Shown: piece after piece, positions 11,783 to 25,530 of the stretch
How the letters are laid out: the number at the start of each line of letters is the position of its first letter
Numbering within the stretch: the first letter of the stretch is position 1
The notes under the pieces: generated by a model
Databases searched by the model: none
The model's input: only the letters and a program-made list of their open reading frames with translations
What the model was told of the DNA's origin: nothing
NCBI RefSeq assembly: GCF_025698545.1
Contig: NC_068570.1
Span: 2,108,001-2,172,000 of the forward strand
Direction of reading: 5' to 3'
Origin: Gossypium raimondii
Taxonomy: Eukaryota; Streptophyta; Magnoliopsida; Malvales; Malvaceae
DNA length: 64,000 nucleotides
Position numbers and translations under genes: made by a program

Positions 11783-13379
11783 ATCCAAAACCAGCACGCC
11801 GTCACTGCATCAAAAATCTCACCGGATATTTTTGAAATCGGGTGACCCGGATCCGAATGTGAAGGCAATTTTCGGGTTACTTGAGAAGGGCTAAAAATTT
11901 AGTGATTATGGTAGCGAATATAAAGGGTGGAGTGCAAAAGACAAAAGGGCGCTACACCTGGACGCTTACAATGGGTTTTGGGTTGACACGTGCAGGGTTT
12001 TGACCGTACCAAAAACTTTTTACGCCATGGGTTGAGCACGTGCGAATGGTCTGTCCCTTTAAGCGCGTGCGTAGAAGGTTCGCCATTCGATAAACGCCTC
12101 TTTTTTTTTTTTTTTTTACCGAAGACGCAGCCCCCCTTGGTTCCCTTCTCTATCATCAATTAAACTCCCCCTGGTTCATTGGGAAAAAGAAAATGATATA
12201 TCAAACAACTCCCCACGGTTTTGAAAGTTTAATAAATGTTTTCAAAATGGTTTAATTGATTTGATTCATTCGATTACTTTAATCAAATAAATTATTTTAA
12301 AAAATTAATTTATTTAGTATTTAATTTATCTAACTCTTTATTTCGGATCAGTACATTGACTGATTCTTAGTTCAATCCGATTCGAAAATAGTGAATTTAA
12401 TTGATAGAGAGATAAATATGGATAATTTATGATAATTGAATTTAAGTTTTAAATTTTATAAGTAATTTGCTGAATTTTAAAAAGATATAATGGTAAATTT
12501 ATCCTTCAACGTTTATATTTCTTTATCAATCTGGCCGTTTTTTTTTTTAACTAAATTTGACGACCAACCTAAAAAAACATGTCAAATTGTAATTTTTAAC
12601 TAAAATACTGACTAAAACGTTAAATTTTAAATAACTTACATGGCAATTTGCGTTTGATTTGTTTTTTTATAATTTATATGATTCTTTTATAATTTTTTTT
12701 GAATTTTGAATTTTTTTCATTTTATAATTTTAAATCATTTGTTAACATGACATATAAGACAAATAGTGTTATGTCAGTATAAAGTACATGTAGACTACCA
12801 TGCGGGTTATCCCACCAAAATAGTTGAAAATTTAATATTTTAGACCGTGTTGTTGTTAAAAAAAAAGTGGTTTCACTCTTTTTGAAAGGATAATGGGCAA
12901 ATCTAGCTCAAAAAATGAAAAAAAAAGCTAAAAGAAAAATATATAAAAGTTGAGGGTTAAAAATTTTCATTATGACTTTAAAAAATAATTTCAAATTTTA
13001 TAGCTTCGTGTTTGAAATACAGGTGTAATTCAGAAGAACCCCACATCACATTGATAAGTCTTTTAGATTTGTTTATTAGCCATAATATGTTATTTAACTT
13101 GCAAGAACTAGCAGAAAGGAACGAATCACGACTTCTTCATTCATTCAAGTAGTTGTTGCTTCCTATTTTCTCTCAAATTAGTTGAGTACTAACTTGTTTT
13201 TCTTACCATGTTCTATTCTATGATAGAGAAGTGTTTGTCGAATCTTAGAGAATATGTTGTGGGCGAATTATTGTTAAGGACGGTGTTATAGATGCCTCAA
13301 GAAATGATTCCTATTTCCTTATATATTCTTCTATTGTGTTCAGCCTTTTAGGCTAAGCCCTTCGCTAATATCTCTAGGA
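11783..13379. other. 5' flank of the armadillo gene and AT-rich intergenic DNA
   Basis: 11783-12180 is GC-richer and likely holds the leader and promoter of the minus-strand armadillo gene. It has two CACGTG-type cores and a 17-base T run at about 12101. 12200-13100 is AT-rich and repetitive. No separate gene seen; 13100-13379 may be the decayed leader of the copia element that follows. Confidence 0.4.
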
Positions 13380-15085
13380 TTTAAATCTTCGATGGGAAGC
13401 AAAAATTTGTCATTCAAAAGTGGTATAGGTGAGAGATAACCGACAACAACTACATAAAAGTGCAAATGAATGAATACCACAAATTGTTGGAAGACCTCAA
13501 GTTTGAAAGTATTACCCTATAAGAAGAATTTGTTGCTAAGTTGTTTATTGAAAAGTTGCCACAATCATGGAACGACTACAAGTAGCAATTTAAGTACACA
13601 AAGCACAAGCAACTCCCTCTTATAGACTTAATCACTCGTATCATATCATCAAGGACACCAACTAAAAAGAGGCAAAAAGAGGTATGGAAAAACATGATTT
13701 CAAACGCAGAACACAAACCATTATCTTCAAGAAAAAAAGAAGAAGGAAATTACTCATTTGTGGCGAACTAAGCCATCATGCACATTAATGCAGACACCAG
13801 AAAAGGAGAAATGATTATCCTACCAAGCTAAATCTCTATTTGATTGAAGCAAATGACATGATTGTTGCAATCATTTCTTGAGTCAATATTATGACTCCAA
13901 AGTCACAAGGCAAGTTTGTGGCAATTAAAATGCATTTGTGTCCTACTACCAAGTGTAGGAAGGAGAAGAAACTATTTGTCTTGAAGATTCATGAATTACA
14001 AATGTGCTTGAAAAATGTAAAGTTATGCTCAAACTTACATCTAGAAATACCTTAACCTTAATTGATGTGCTTTATGTTCTAATATTCGAACTAATTTAGT
14101 TTTTGTTAGACTATTAGGAAAAGTTTGGGTAAAAGTAATACTTTTTTATGAGTAAGAGTTGTCGTAACCATGGACTCTTTGTTCTGAATGCTTCAGAAAT
14201 AATTAATCAATTACTACCAAGCTAGTCATTGATTGCTTACTTCAATGAAAGGGAAGGTGTAATACATGAAATAACTTCACCTCATCCACTTGAATCAAAT
14301 AGTGTAGTTGAAAGGAAAAATAAGGCATTAAAGGATATGAAAATTTGAATGTTTGTTAGTTCTATTTCTCCCGAAAATATCTGGGCAGAAGCTATATTAT
14401 CTACACGTCACTTGCAAAATCGAATTTCTTATAAGAAAACTGGTAAGACAACTTATGAATTGTGGAAGAGTTACTCTCCTAATCGAAAAAATTTTAAAAA
14501 GGGGAGGTCTTGCTAAAGTTATGCTACATAAACCTAAGAAAAGAAAAATAGGTTTACTCTTGGAAATAGGTTTGCTAAATAGAATTTCTTTTTTCTATGC
14601 TCCTTTTTGGAAATAAACTACTAAAATAGATTTTAATTCTATTTTTCAAAATAACACTTGAAAATGAGTTGATTTACCCTTTGGAGCAAAATTTATCAGT
14701 TGTAAATGGATTTCTAAATAAAACTTAAACTTTACGTTTTATTGAAAAATATAAAGCTAGACTAATTGAAAAAGTTTTACTCAAAAACAAAACATATACT
14801 TTTCAATTCTTATATGGCTTAAAACAAGCGCCCAAAATGTGACATAAGAAATTTAATCAAGCGCCGAAATAATAATCTCTTCTATTAAAATAGATGATGT
14901 ATTTAGTCAAAATTTGATGACAATAATGGTGTGATCATATATTTGTACGTTGATGAATGCTTTTTTTTTTAAGTGTGTCCTTACTTATAATTTTCACACA
15001 TATTTTAGGAAGCGTGATAGAAAAATATTATCAGAAGAGTATTATGTTGAGAAACTTTTAAAGAAATTCGAATACTATCAAAGGC
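13380..15085 (+). mobile_element. Badly decayed Ty1/copia element
   Basis: Fragments appear in copia order on the plus strand, separated by stops and frameshifts. First is a gag segment with EKLPQSWNDYK (about 13530-13580) and a ruined zinc-knuckle-like stretch near 13760. An integrase C-terminal piece follows with VVERKNKAL (about 14300) and IWAEAILSTRHLQNRISYKKT (about 14380-14440). Reverse transcriptase pieces are YGLKQAPKM (about 14815) and YLYVDE (about 14940), then a fragment resembling EEYYVEKLLKKFEYY (about 15035). No LTRs were recognised. It is older and more broken than the copia element at 39681. Confidence 0.75.
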
Positions 15086-15589
15086 TTATTTTTGTACTTT
15101 TGTAAATGTGAAGTCCTTATATAATTATTTTACAAGATTTGGTTCTTATGTGAATAATCTTAAAAGTTAGGCCCTAATTTAAGCATTTAACATTTATTAT
15201 TTATTGAAATTAAAAAAAAAAAAAGCACACAAATCTAACAAAGATCTCATTTTATGAAAAAGAAAAATCAAAGAAATCAAAGGTGCAATATATATGTCTC
15301 AAAGATTGATCGGAAAAAGTACAGCAAAGCAAAGATTTTCGGTACTGTGATAAAGGTACTTTTCAGTACACTGAGTTCTCCAAATATTGCCACGTGTACC
15401 CTTGCTTTAAACTCCAATGCCCTTTTTTCTTTTCATTTTATTTTTGGCAATTCCACCAATACCCCCAATTGGTTGCATGTGCAAGCTCTCACCAATCATA
15501 TGCCATCAATACAGATCACGCCACCGGATGGGAAATTCGACATGTTATTTTCTCAACTATTATAATTATTACTTACTAAGCTGGGTTCG
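15086..15589. other. Intergenic region
   Basis: AT-rich. Short ORFs between 15254 and 15710 have no recognisable product and overlap one another in different frames, so none is called. Confidence 0.4.
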
Positions 15590-15740
15590 GATGGACGGTC
15601 CGGTGCAGCGTAATGTGTTTAACTCATTTTATGTCTCACGCTATAATATTGTTATAGTATCTGATCTCATCGTCACCACTGTTTTTGCACTAATTGTAAG
15701 TAAACGGTAATGCACCACCCACTCAAATTCACCCTAAGTT
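15590..15740. repeat. MITE, family F
   Basis: About 150 bp with imperfect inverted ends (GGGTTCGGATGGACGGT at the left, CCACCCACTCAAATTCACCC at the right). The core, with TGTTTTTGCACTAA and CATCGTCACC, is the reverse complement of cores at 50415-50575 and 59835-59985. Three copies in one window mark it as a dispersed non-autonomous DNA transposon; the hAT assignment is a guess. Confidence 0.6.
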
Positions 15741-16875
15741 TGAGTGTTAAATACTAATAATTCTGACATCCCTAATAATTCATTTTTTCCTAAATCAATT
15801 CATTCACGTCCGATTCATATCCAAACTAACAAATCTAAAATTTTGAGGTTATATATGGCGTTGGCCTTGTTTTTGTATTAGTTTAATAATTAATTTAGAC
15901 GTTAAAAGGTCAATTCAGATATACATGAAGCGTATTTATGATACGTGAATTAGTTGGTAAATATGTCTATTTATTGTATGAACAACTTGGATCGAACTAG
16001 TTAAAAATATAGACTATGTCAATTGGTTAAAGCTCTAATCTTGTATGGAACGATGGTTAAAATTCTTGTTAGACGTCCACTTGACACGTATTCATATCGT
16101 GTGACCTTCATTCCCACCATAAGCATTTGAATTGTTACATAATTTAGATTGTTAATTGGTTTAGTAGTGTAATTTCATAAAATCGCTCACGAAAGTATCT
16201 GTCTTAATTCTGACCAAATTTTATTTCGTATTAAGAATCAAGAATGAAAATGTGGATATAACTAAACAGTAAAATTTCTCTTTCCTAAGAAGAAGGCACA
16301 GATTTAAGATATCTAAACCTCTAACCATGATTAGTAATTTGCTCATATTATGATTAGTAAAAACATTACACCATTATTGTACAAAAAATTTCACATCATG
16401 CATTATGCATTTTCTAAATCAAAACAGGAAAGTCCTGTGGGTGTGATAATACAGCATTCAATTATTGACTTGGAAATCCAATAGTGATGGTGGGCTTTTA
16501 ATTTGTTAAAGTAATATTAATTTATGTAAAATGTTTTTTCTTTATTTAATATTTTATTTTTACTTGATTTTAGATCACTTAAATAATTTCTATATATAAA
16601 AGAATCTCAAACTAAATTTTTTTTTCTAAATAAATAAATAAATAATGGGAAAAATGGTCAACTTTTTTATTGTTGAACACTTGATAAAAAGCTGACTCTG
16701 GGTGCTCAATTATACCAACCCACTCCTCCAACCCAACATTTTAAAAAGAATAAATGTAATGCTTACAAATCATTTTAATGCCTGTTAACTCTTTTTGTAG
16801 TACAATATTGATTTGTAATGGTGGGATGCCCAAAAAAAACCCCCCCTCATAATTCATTTAAATTGAATAATATAT
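15741..16875. other. AT-rich intergenic region
   Basis: Nothing recognised beyond short decayed repeats. Confidence 0.4.
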
Positions 16876-17180
16876 TGTTAGAGTTGTGTGACCCGAATTC
16901 TTATTAAAGAAAAATACAATAGCAAAATAAGAGGATATGTAAAATCCGTATAGAACTACACTTTGTATATCTGACATTGATTAGAATAAGGTTCCTCAAC
17001 CTTTAAATAAATGTAGTCAAAACTCCTCTTGTATGATTCAGTTTTCAATATTAGTGAATTTCTCCTCCTGTGCCCGTGACTTTCTTCCTGAAAGGGTTTC
17101 CACGTAAAATCTATGTGTTTTATTTTTCTTTTCTTTTTGTTTTGCAATCATTCTATATTGTCGTTATCAACGTTAATTTT
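16876..17180 (+). mobile_element. Solo copia LTR related to the element at 39681
   Basis: Begins TGTTAGAGTTGTGTGACCC and ends near the TATTGTCGTTATCAACG motif. It parallels the LTRs at 39681 and 47252 phrase by phrase: GTGACC, AAAATC-GTATAGAA, GATTAGAATAAGG, TGCCCGTG, GGTTTCCACGTAAAATCT and TGTCGTTA. No internal region accompanies it, so it is best read as a solo LTR of a sister subfamily. The right boundary is uncertain by about 15 bases. Confidence 0.7.
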
Positions 17181-20100
17181 AGTATATATATATGTATATA
17201 ATTATGTATGTATGTGTGTAATAAACAATGTTGTCTGAATTGGATTGGATTGGTTAATCGAATCAAAAATGGGTCAAGTATTAATATGAGAAGAAACAAA
17301 AAATTGATTAACTTGAAAATATGAATAACCAGTTGAATTGAACTAAAAAATCGACTTAACTGGTTTTATAAATATTTTAATTTTCTTGATACTGTATTTA
17401 TTTTAAATGAAATAAAATAATAGGACAAAAAATGGATAATCTAATCGATTGCATCACTGATATGATTCCAAAACATTGGTAAAAAAAGGTAGGCAGCTTA
17501 ATTTAGGGGGCCATTGATTACTAGAAAAAGAGCTATTGATACTATAAAATTGGTAATGGACACTTGGACTAAACCAAGAAGTTAAGTCCCTATCACTACA
17601 AGATGCCGAAAGTGCATTTATCTAGATTATTTTAGAAGCTTAAAATGTTAAAATATTATCCAATTTTTTTATTTTTTAGATTTAAATATACAAATTCAAT
17701 TGTTAATATTATTAAAATTTATTTGTTAAATTTAATATCGTATAATAAAAATAAAAAATATTAATCATTGAATTTAAAATTTTAAATTAAAAAAATTAAA
17801 TTCTTGAAAATATATATTTAACCAAACTTAAAATATGGTATAAAGAAACCCTTGGAAGATTGCTGCATTCTCATTGGTGGGTTATGGGTATTGGATATTG
17901 CTTTTTCCTATCCTTTCCCTTTGGAGATTGATGGTGATTGTGCTCGAGTCTTATTATTCTATATTTTTATTTGGTTTGTGGAGTCATTATTCACAATAAA
18001 TAATGTTGAGGTGGAGAAGTTTTTGAAGTATCATTGTTTGAGTAGTCAATCGAACTTTTGAACGGAGGTATTGTCTTTAAGGTGTCTATGATTGGTTTTA
18101 GCCTTGAGGTGTCTATGCTTTGAGTAGGGAAACAAAAACTCAAGGCTAAATCGAGCTGATACCCTAAGAATGATGCAACTTTATTAAAAATATTAAAAAA
18201 TAATTCTTATTTTAAAAGAAATAACAGTATTTTTAAAAAATCCCATATACATTTTTTTTGACACAATACTTAGAATTACCCATAACCCCTCCCTAACCCA
18301 TAAATTGGAGGATAATGTGCTTAAATACACTCGAACCTACATCTTCCTATATTGATAATAATACCCATACTAACTAAACTAAAACTCAATCAACTAATAT
18401 CGCCTTATTTAATTAGTAGTTATAATGCCTACTTAATTGGATTTAAACATGACATAAGACTCCATTAGAGTAATATGGAGCGTACAATTTTTTAAATATC
18501 TAAAGTGCAAAATACTCTAATCTAATCTGTCCATAATATTTTTTATTACGATTAATCAATTTTTATCATAAATCAAGTGCATGCATAACATGAGATTTTG
18601 ATTGGCTGTTAATTTATTACTACTTTTAATATTGGAAACCAATCAACTTTAATTGCTTTAGCACTTAAACTACTCATTTAAAGTGAAAGGCAATGAACGT
18701 TTCTAGGTTTTCTTGGCCACCACTAAACTTGTCCAAGTGCATGTGGAAATTTCAGATAATATCCGAAAGGATTGGATTAAAATTATTTCGTTGAATTGGA
18801 AAAAAAATGTTTAAATTAAGCCTTGATTTCCATTCCATAAAATCGAGAAACCCAGGATTTTTTCATAATTTTTATGATTTTTTTCAACTTTAGAGCATAT
18901 ATTAACTCATATATCTTTTTCAGTCGTTTCAATTGTAATTACAATTTATTTTTTAACCTTATTCTTATTAGTAGATGAAGTCGTAGGACTATATGATTCA
19001 TTAGAAAAGAGCATGATAGTCACCTTTTTCTGTATGACAAAAATTGATCTTTGAAAAATTACTCAATGAAATCTCTTCATTAACATTGACCACACTGATC
19101 ATTACATTTAGCTAACAAAAGCTAAATTTTATAGGTTTGATTTAATTGTTTTTTTTTTAACCATCGGAGCTTTAAAAAAATGCCACGATAGATAAAAGTC
19201 AAGTAGCTTCCACGTTGTCACTAATTGTTGTTGTCAGTTTATTCCGTTAATCACATTAGCCAAATGTAATAGTGAATGTTAATGAAGAGGCTTTACTGGA
19301 TAATTTTCTAGAGATAAAGGGTCAATTGAGTAAAATTGTTATGAGAGTTTATTTTTTTTATTGAGGGATTTTTTTTTTATCTTCAAGCCTTTTTTATATA
19401 TATTATGTGATTTCTATCACATTAAATTTAAATATATAATTAAATATAATATTATTATAATATAAATGTTTAAAATATGTTGATTTGTTTATAATTGAAA
19501 TTTTAATAAAAGGAAAATTTTAAAATTAAAATAAACTATTTTTTAAAAGAATTTAAAAAACTAATATAAGCTAACCTAAAATAAGATTGAATTAATCATT
19601 TACAATTATGGATGAACTTGGATAAAACTTGAAACTCATATTGCAAATCGAAACAAATTTATTTAAGTATGAGGTATACTAATACTATACATAAGTTCGA
19701 CCCAAACCCAATTCAACTCGAACCATGAACTTTTCTAACCGTCGTTTTTAGGTAGTCTTATGCTATCCTCCTTTCCAAACATTCTTTTTTTTTTTGAAAG
19801 GTAAATTGTTATTACTATTTAAATAAGTTTTTATATACCAAACGAGTGTATGATAATATCTTTAACCACCGCTCCATTCAAGTCAATACTTAATTTTTTT
19901 TTTCAAGGTCAATTAAGTTCTTTTATTAGTAAAACAAGGTCAATTAAATAAGTTTTTTTTAACATAATGTGTAAATCGAAGGATAATACGCACTTAAATG
20001 CACTTGAACTTACATTCTTCTTATTGTTACAGTGAACTAAGGCTCAAATGGCAAGCTCAATTAAGTTTTAATTACTTGGTAATTACTTTAGTAAATAGTG

Positions 20101-20937
20101 TAATCTTATGGTAGAATTATCTATTAATTTAGGGTGTGTTTTATAAATTGAAAATTTAAGTGCTAAAAGATTGAGTATTGAACGTTTCTATCGTTAAATT
20201 TTATAAGTGTTGAATTTATATTAAAAATTCTTTGGTAAATAAGAAAATATAAGTACGAAATATAATTATGATGTTTGATAGAAGTAAATATTAATCTTAA
20301 AAATATTTTTTAAAATTTTAATCTTATTAATATAATATTTTATATTATTTTCCATAGTTTTGGATAAAAGGTACATATGTAGAAATTTGAATATATTTTT
20401 AAACGATGATTTATTTTAATTTTTAATAAAACAAAATCACATTAAGTGACAAAATATTTATCTAACTATCTTATTCAACATGTTTTTGTTAAAATATTTT
20501 ATATTAAGTGAAATTAAAATTATTATCAAACACACTATTAATTTTAAGTTGGAGATCACTTTATATAGCATAGTATAAATGAATTGTTGGCCCAATATGG
20601 CACTTTACTTGCTCTTATTTATGGTGGTCTATTTTATGGGCTTAAAGCCCAATCCTCCTTAGGGCTCAAATTTCCCAAACTGTTGTCACCCAAAATCCAA
20701 TACTCCATATTACTTTTCATTAAAAGTATCGATGGTTCTAGAAGTGCTGATGAGTCGAGACAAATTTGATCTGGGGCTTATATATAGAATTAATATATTT
20801 CATGTTTGTTTAAGGTTAACCAGATTTAAAATATAAATCTTAATTTTTTTTAAGTTCATCTAATTAATCAAATCATTTTCATCTCTCTATTTATTTAAAA
20901 ATTTATTTTATTTTATTTTATTTTATTTTTAAGGTTA
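17181..20937. other. AT-rich intergenic region with decayed repeats
   Basis: About 17220-17460 resembles repeat family D (AATTGGATTGGATTGGTTAATCG-type phrases). The ORF at 17852-18061 has no recognisable product. No gene is supported in this 3.7 kb. Confidence 0.4.
19060..19315. repeat. Foldback (MITE-like) element
   Basis: The left arm contains CTCTTCATTAACATTGACC followed by ATTACATTTAGCTAA. The right arm contains the reverse complement, TTAGCCAAATGTAAT then GTTAATGAAGAG. The centre is a short unpaired stretch. Non-coding. Confidence 0.6.
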
Positions 20938-21325
20938 AAAGAACTCGTAACTTTTTCTAATTCGATACTTAAACTTTTTGTTCACATTAGGATCAAAACT
21001 TGGTAGGTTTTATAATTTAATCCCTAAACTTGGGTTTCATTAAGGTATGATAACGTGACACTTTGAATTATGCTATCATCACCTAAATTTTTTAAAAAAT
21101 TATATAAAATATTTAAGAATATATAATAAAAAACATTTAAAAGTTTCGTGTGATTATGCGACATAATCTCAAATTGTCACATCATCATACCTTAACGATA
21201 TCCAACTTCAATGACCAAATTGAGAAAAGCTACCAAATTTTAAGACTAATGTGGACAAAAAAAAGTTCAAGGATCAATGTGGAAAGGTTGCCAAGTTCAA
21301 GGACTAAATGTTGCTTTATCCCTTA
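20938..21325. repeat. Foldback element, family C
   Basis: Left-arm phrases (CACATTAGGATCAAAACTTGG, CATTAAGGTATGATAACGTG) pair with right-arm phrases (CATCATACCTTAACGATA, TACCAAATTTTAAGACTAATG). Related arms occur at 26885-26960 plus 27245-27480 and at 60938-61345. Non-coding. Confidence 0.55.
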
Positions 21326-21481
21326 TTTTTAATTTAATATTTTTTATTAAAAATTTAAATATAGACAACTTAGCATATCTTTTAATGTTTACATTATAAT
21401 ATTGGGGAGAGATCCACTTACATCAATGTTAAACTAAAGTAGTTTTGCACATTTTCATAACTTTTTTTTATGATTAATATT

Positions 21482-21826
21482 TGGCTTAACGCACACTTTA
21501 GTCCTTGAAGTATACCTCTTTTCCCATTTTGGTCCTTAAAGTTTTTTTTCCCACTTCAGTCCCTAACATTACCAGAAGTTCCCAGTTCAGTCCTTTGGAT
21601 GTTAAAAATAATTTTTAGTTATTTTTATATTTTTTGGTAATTTTATAATTGTTTTTCTATTTTTTAAATAATGTTAATAATTTTTGCAATTTTAAAAATA
21701 TTTTTTTCATCCAAAGGACTAAATTGGGAACGTTTGATAACGTTAGGGACTAAAGTGGGTCAAAAAAAATTAAGGACAAAAGTGACCAAAACGATATTCT
21801 TTAGGAACTAAAGCATGCATTAAGCT
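21482..21826. mobile_element. 345-bp MITE with 8-bp target duplication
   Basis: The inverted ends are TGGCTTAACGCACACTTTAG and the complement of CTAAAGCATGCATTAAGCT. The element is flanked by identical 8-bp direct repeats TTAATATT at 21474-21481 and 21827-21834. Inner arms also pair (AGTCCCTAACATTACC with AACGTTAGGGACT). An 8-bp duplication fits the hAT superfamily. It sits inside another repeat (about 21405-22060) whose pieces match 5184-5740. Confidence 0.75.
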
Positions 21827-22417
21827 TTAATATTTCAATAATCCAATCGTCATATTGCAAGCACCATTCATATAGATAATGCATGTCAAGTTTGGCGTAA
21901 ATTAAAAATTTCTAATTATTTTTTAATGTAAAAGACTTTCAACCATTAAATATATATTAATATATACAATATTTTAGATCAATATGATAGAAATATCGGA
22001 TCGGTTCAAAATTTACATGATAAGTACAAATATCTAGATAAATTCAACGATTAAATTATTAAAATATTAAATGTATAAAAAGTTAATGAACTAAATTAGG
22101 TCAAGCATTGGGTTTTGGAGCTCAAATCCAATTTAGATTTGAAATAGGTTTAAACTTTTTCCCTAATCTCATTTTTAAACATAATATTTTTTTCAAATTC
22201 TCTCAAATTTCAAATTTAAACAAATAACGGTAAAAATATTATAGAGACTCCTATACTAGTTGTCGATTGCATTTTGCCTAATTTACTAAAAACCGATATT
22301 ATTTGTTTTAATGACATGTACTTAAATCTATGACTGCATAGCGTTGAACAAATAAATAAGGAAAGATATTTTGATTGTAAATTTAAAATCATATCTATTT
22401 AAGGATGGAGTTATTTT

Positions 22418-22802
22418 TGGTAAAAGTATCATAAAGGCTATTTTTGGTAAAAGTATCATAAAGGCTCTTATATTAGAAGTCAAACTGCATTTTGTTCCTT
22501 CTATTCCAAAAGTGAGCAAATTAGCCCCTGCACATTATATCAAAGAGCAAACTAGTCATTTTTATTAAAAATTTCATCTATTTCTACTGTTAAAAATTGA
22601 CATGGTTGACAAAATAACAAAAAAATGACACGTGCCAATGTATAGAGACCAAATTTTAACAGTAGAAATGGATGGAATTTTTCACAGAAGGACTAATTTA
22701 CTCTTTAATCTAACATATAAGAACTAATTTACTCATTTTTTTAAATAAAAAATAAAAAATAATTTAATTTTTAATATAATAATCTCCATAATACTTTTAC
22801 GA
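22418..22802. repeat. Foldback element, family A (copy 1)
   Basis: Ends are GGTAAAAGTATCATAAAGGC and the inverted CCATAATACTTTTACGAAC. Internal marks of the family are CTGCATTTTGTTCC, TGACATGGTTGACAAAATAAC and ACAGTAGAAATGGATG. The left end is itself duplicated in tandem (about 26 bp, twice). Confidence 0.65.
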
Positions 22803-25530
22803 ACAAAAAAAACTCTCCTCGATATTTAGCAATCAAAATATCTTTATTTATTTGTTGGCGGTCATCAAATTAAGTAAATGCAATAAAAACATTAGATGAT
22901 TGCCCACTTGCCTTCCAACTTGAAGCGTGTAAAACGGATCACTTCCTCGGACCATGCACTATTTTTCTTTATTTTTTATAGAATTTATTTGGGTTTAAAT
23001 GTTTTTAGATGTAGCCTAAGTTCGAATCTGTACACGATAAAAAATATATTTATTTTTTGAAACTCAAATTATAATCTATTGATATGGTGTTCACCTTTTC
23101 CAATAATAACCTACGTTCGGACCACATTTGTGCTAAAAAAAAGTCCGCTTTGTTATAGCCTCTTCCAAAGGAAGAGAAATAAAAAAAGGTACAAAAAAAC
23201 TCAAATTCGAAATTGAGCAAATCGATTCTTCTCAAAAGTAATTTAATACAAAATATGTAAACATCGAAAGTCAAAATTTGTTACTATACCAGTCAAAATT
23301 ATGTACAATTGACAGAAGACATTAACCTCGTGATTAATTGTCCTCAGTTACTCACTTTCAAAACTAACATGGATTAAATTGTTTCGATTTTTTTAAAAGG
23401 ATCAATTAATTCAAATTTAAAATTAAAAGGGTTGCCAATGTTTTTTTACCAAAATACTCACAAACTTATATTTAAATCTTTGATGAAGTAAATTGAGAAT
23501 AATAAAATTGGAATAAAAAAACACCATGTATTTTAATATTACAATCAAAGTATCACTTAATTTTTAAATCAAAATATTCACTCCATAATTTTTTATCCAT
23601 GAGTATATCATAAGTTTAGTAATAATAATAATAGTTGACATTGAGTGGCAATTAGCCCATTGTTTATCATTAAAAGTAATCATAAATATTGAACCCAAAA
23701 AGTAAGAACAATAAATGGAAACTTCCTTCTTTATTTTAAATATCTCACCTGTTGTCTACTTACAATATCAAAGTGCACTTAGTATCGATAAAAGTATCAT
23801 GAAAATATCTGTAATAAAAAAGACAAATTAGTTATTATTATTAGATCAAAGAGTAAATTGATCTTTTTGTTAAAAATTTAATCTATTTCTAATTTTACAA
23901 ATTGATCCTTGCACGTCACATTGAGGTATACATGGCACGGCGCATGTAATTGTTTAGTTATTTGTCAGCAACGCCCGTTTTTAACAGTAAAAATGTAAAA
24001 AAAAAAATTACTAGAAAAGATCAATTTACCCTTTAGTCTAGTTTACTCGTTTTTTTTTAATAAAACAACAAGCATGGTTTTTGACACATATTTCATGTTG
24101 GGTTAATTATTTTTTACTAAATAGTTAAAATTTAAAGCTTACAATATGCTCCAAGTTTCTGTACTCTCTATATATTTAGAATTTAATCCTCAATTTTTAT
24201 TTTTAAGAATTTAGTCTCTCTATTTTTGAATTTAAAATTCGGGTCTAATTGTTAACACCGTTAAAATTCTTCTATTAAATTTATTGATGTGATGTTCTAA
24301 AATTTTCAAAAAAGTACGCACCCTCAATAATCATATCACTAAAAATTGCATTATAATGGACTTGAATTTAACAAAAAAAATATTAACGATGTTAACAATT
24401 CTTTAAATTTACGTCAACAATTTAATTAAAATAAAATATTTAAACTAACTAATGACATTATAAACGTTGAAGTATCAAATTATATATAAAAAATTCAAGT
24501 ATAAAGATCAAATCTCAAATTTTAACATAGTATAGAGACCAAAATTGAAAATTAATTTTGCTCCTAAAGTTTATAATTTAATTCTAACCCTCTAAAATTA
24601 TAAATTAATTTTGCTCCCAAATTATTAGTTTGGACCCTTCAAATTTTATAAAATTATAAATTAATACAATAGTAAATTTATATTTTGACCCTATAAAATT
24701 ATAATCTAATTTTGACCTCTAAGAAAAGTTTGACTTCATCCCAATGTAGATGTCATATCATTACATGTTCAAAAATAACTCATGCCAAATTATTTGATAG
24801 AATAAATGGAAAAAGTTGACCCCAAGATTAAAAATGCACATTGCAAAAATGTAAAAGGACTAAAACATCAAATTATAATATATATAAGGACTAAATCCTC
24901 CAAAAACGCATAGTAAAGGATCTTCTATTAAAATTGACCTAAATTGAGAGGATAAAATGATACTTCATAATTGTTTAAGAAAAACTCCTTTTCAACTTTT
25001 TCTCTAAAGTGGGTTAATGTATAAGAATACTCTACTTTTACTTATTACATAAGCAAATGATTGCTAGAGGAAGAAGAAACAATACATCCAATAAATTATT
25101 TTTTTATCTTTCACATTCATTTTACAATTTATGAAGATCGTAAGTAAATTATAAATATTTGGGGGCCAAAATAAAATTTTACAACTATAGTAACAAGTAC
25201 TCTTACAATTTTTAAAAGGGACCTAAAGTAATTCTACCCCTTTGGGGGAGCAAGGCCTTGCCATTCTCCCCTCTAGTTTCACCACTAACAATTGGGGTTT
25301 TTGGTTGCCCGTCTTAATAATATCATCTCTCGTATATAAGTTTTCTCGATAAAAATAAAAATACAGTGTAATTTATCATTATATTCAACAAATCTAACAA
25401 TTTGTATCATTCAAAAGAGAGTCATACATTAACCATCACACCGACTAAGATTAACAATACAACAAATTTCATTTTCATTGTTTGGCAAACAAGAAAGACA
25501 ATAACAACATTAAAGAAAACAACAGGTTAA
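22803..25530. other. AT-rich intergenic region
   Basis: Holds a decayed family A copy at about 23783-24080 and several AT-rich repeats with TTAATTTTGCTCC phrases at 24540-24700. The last ~100 bases are the 3' flank of the minus-strand F-box gene. No other gene seen. Confidence 0.4.

Noticed and set aside
11795-11797. GTG as start of the armadillo protein
   Set aside because: Plant nuclear genes start at ATG; the in-frame ATG at 11782 gives the expected N-terminus.
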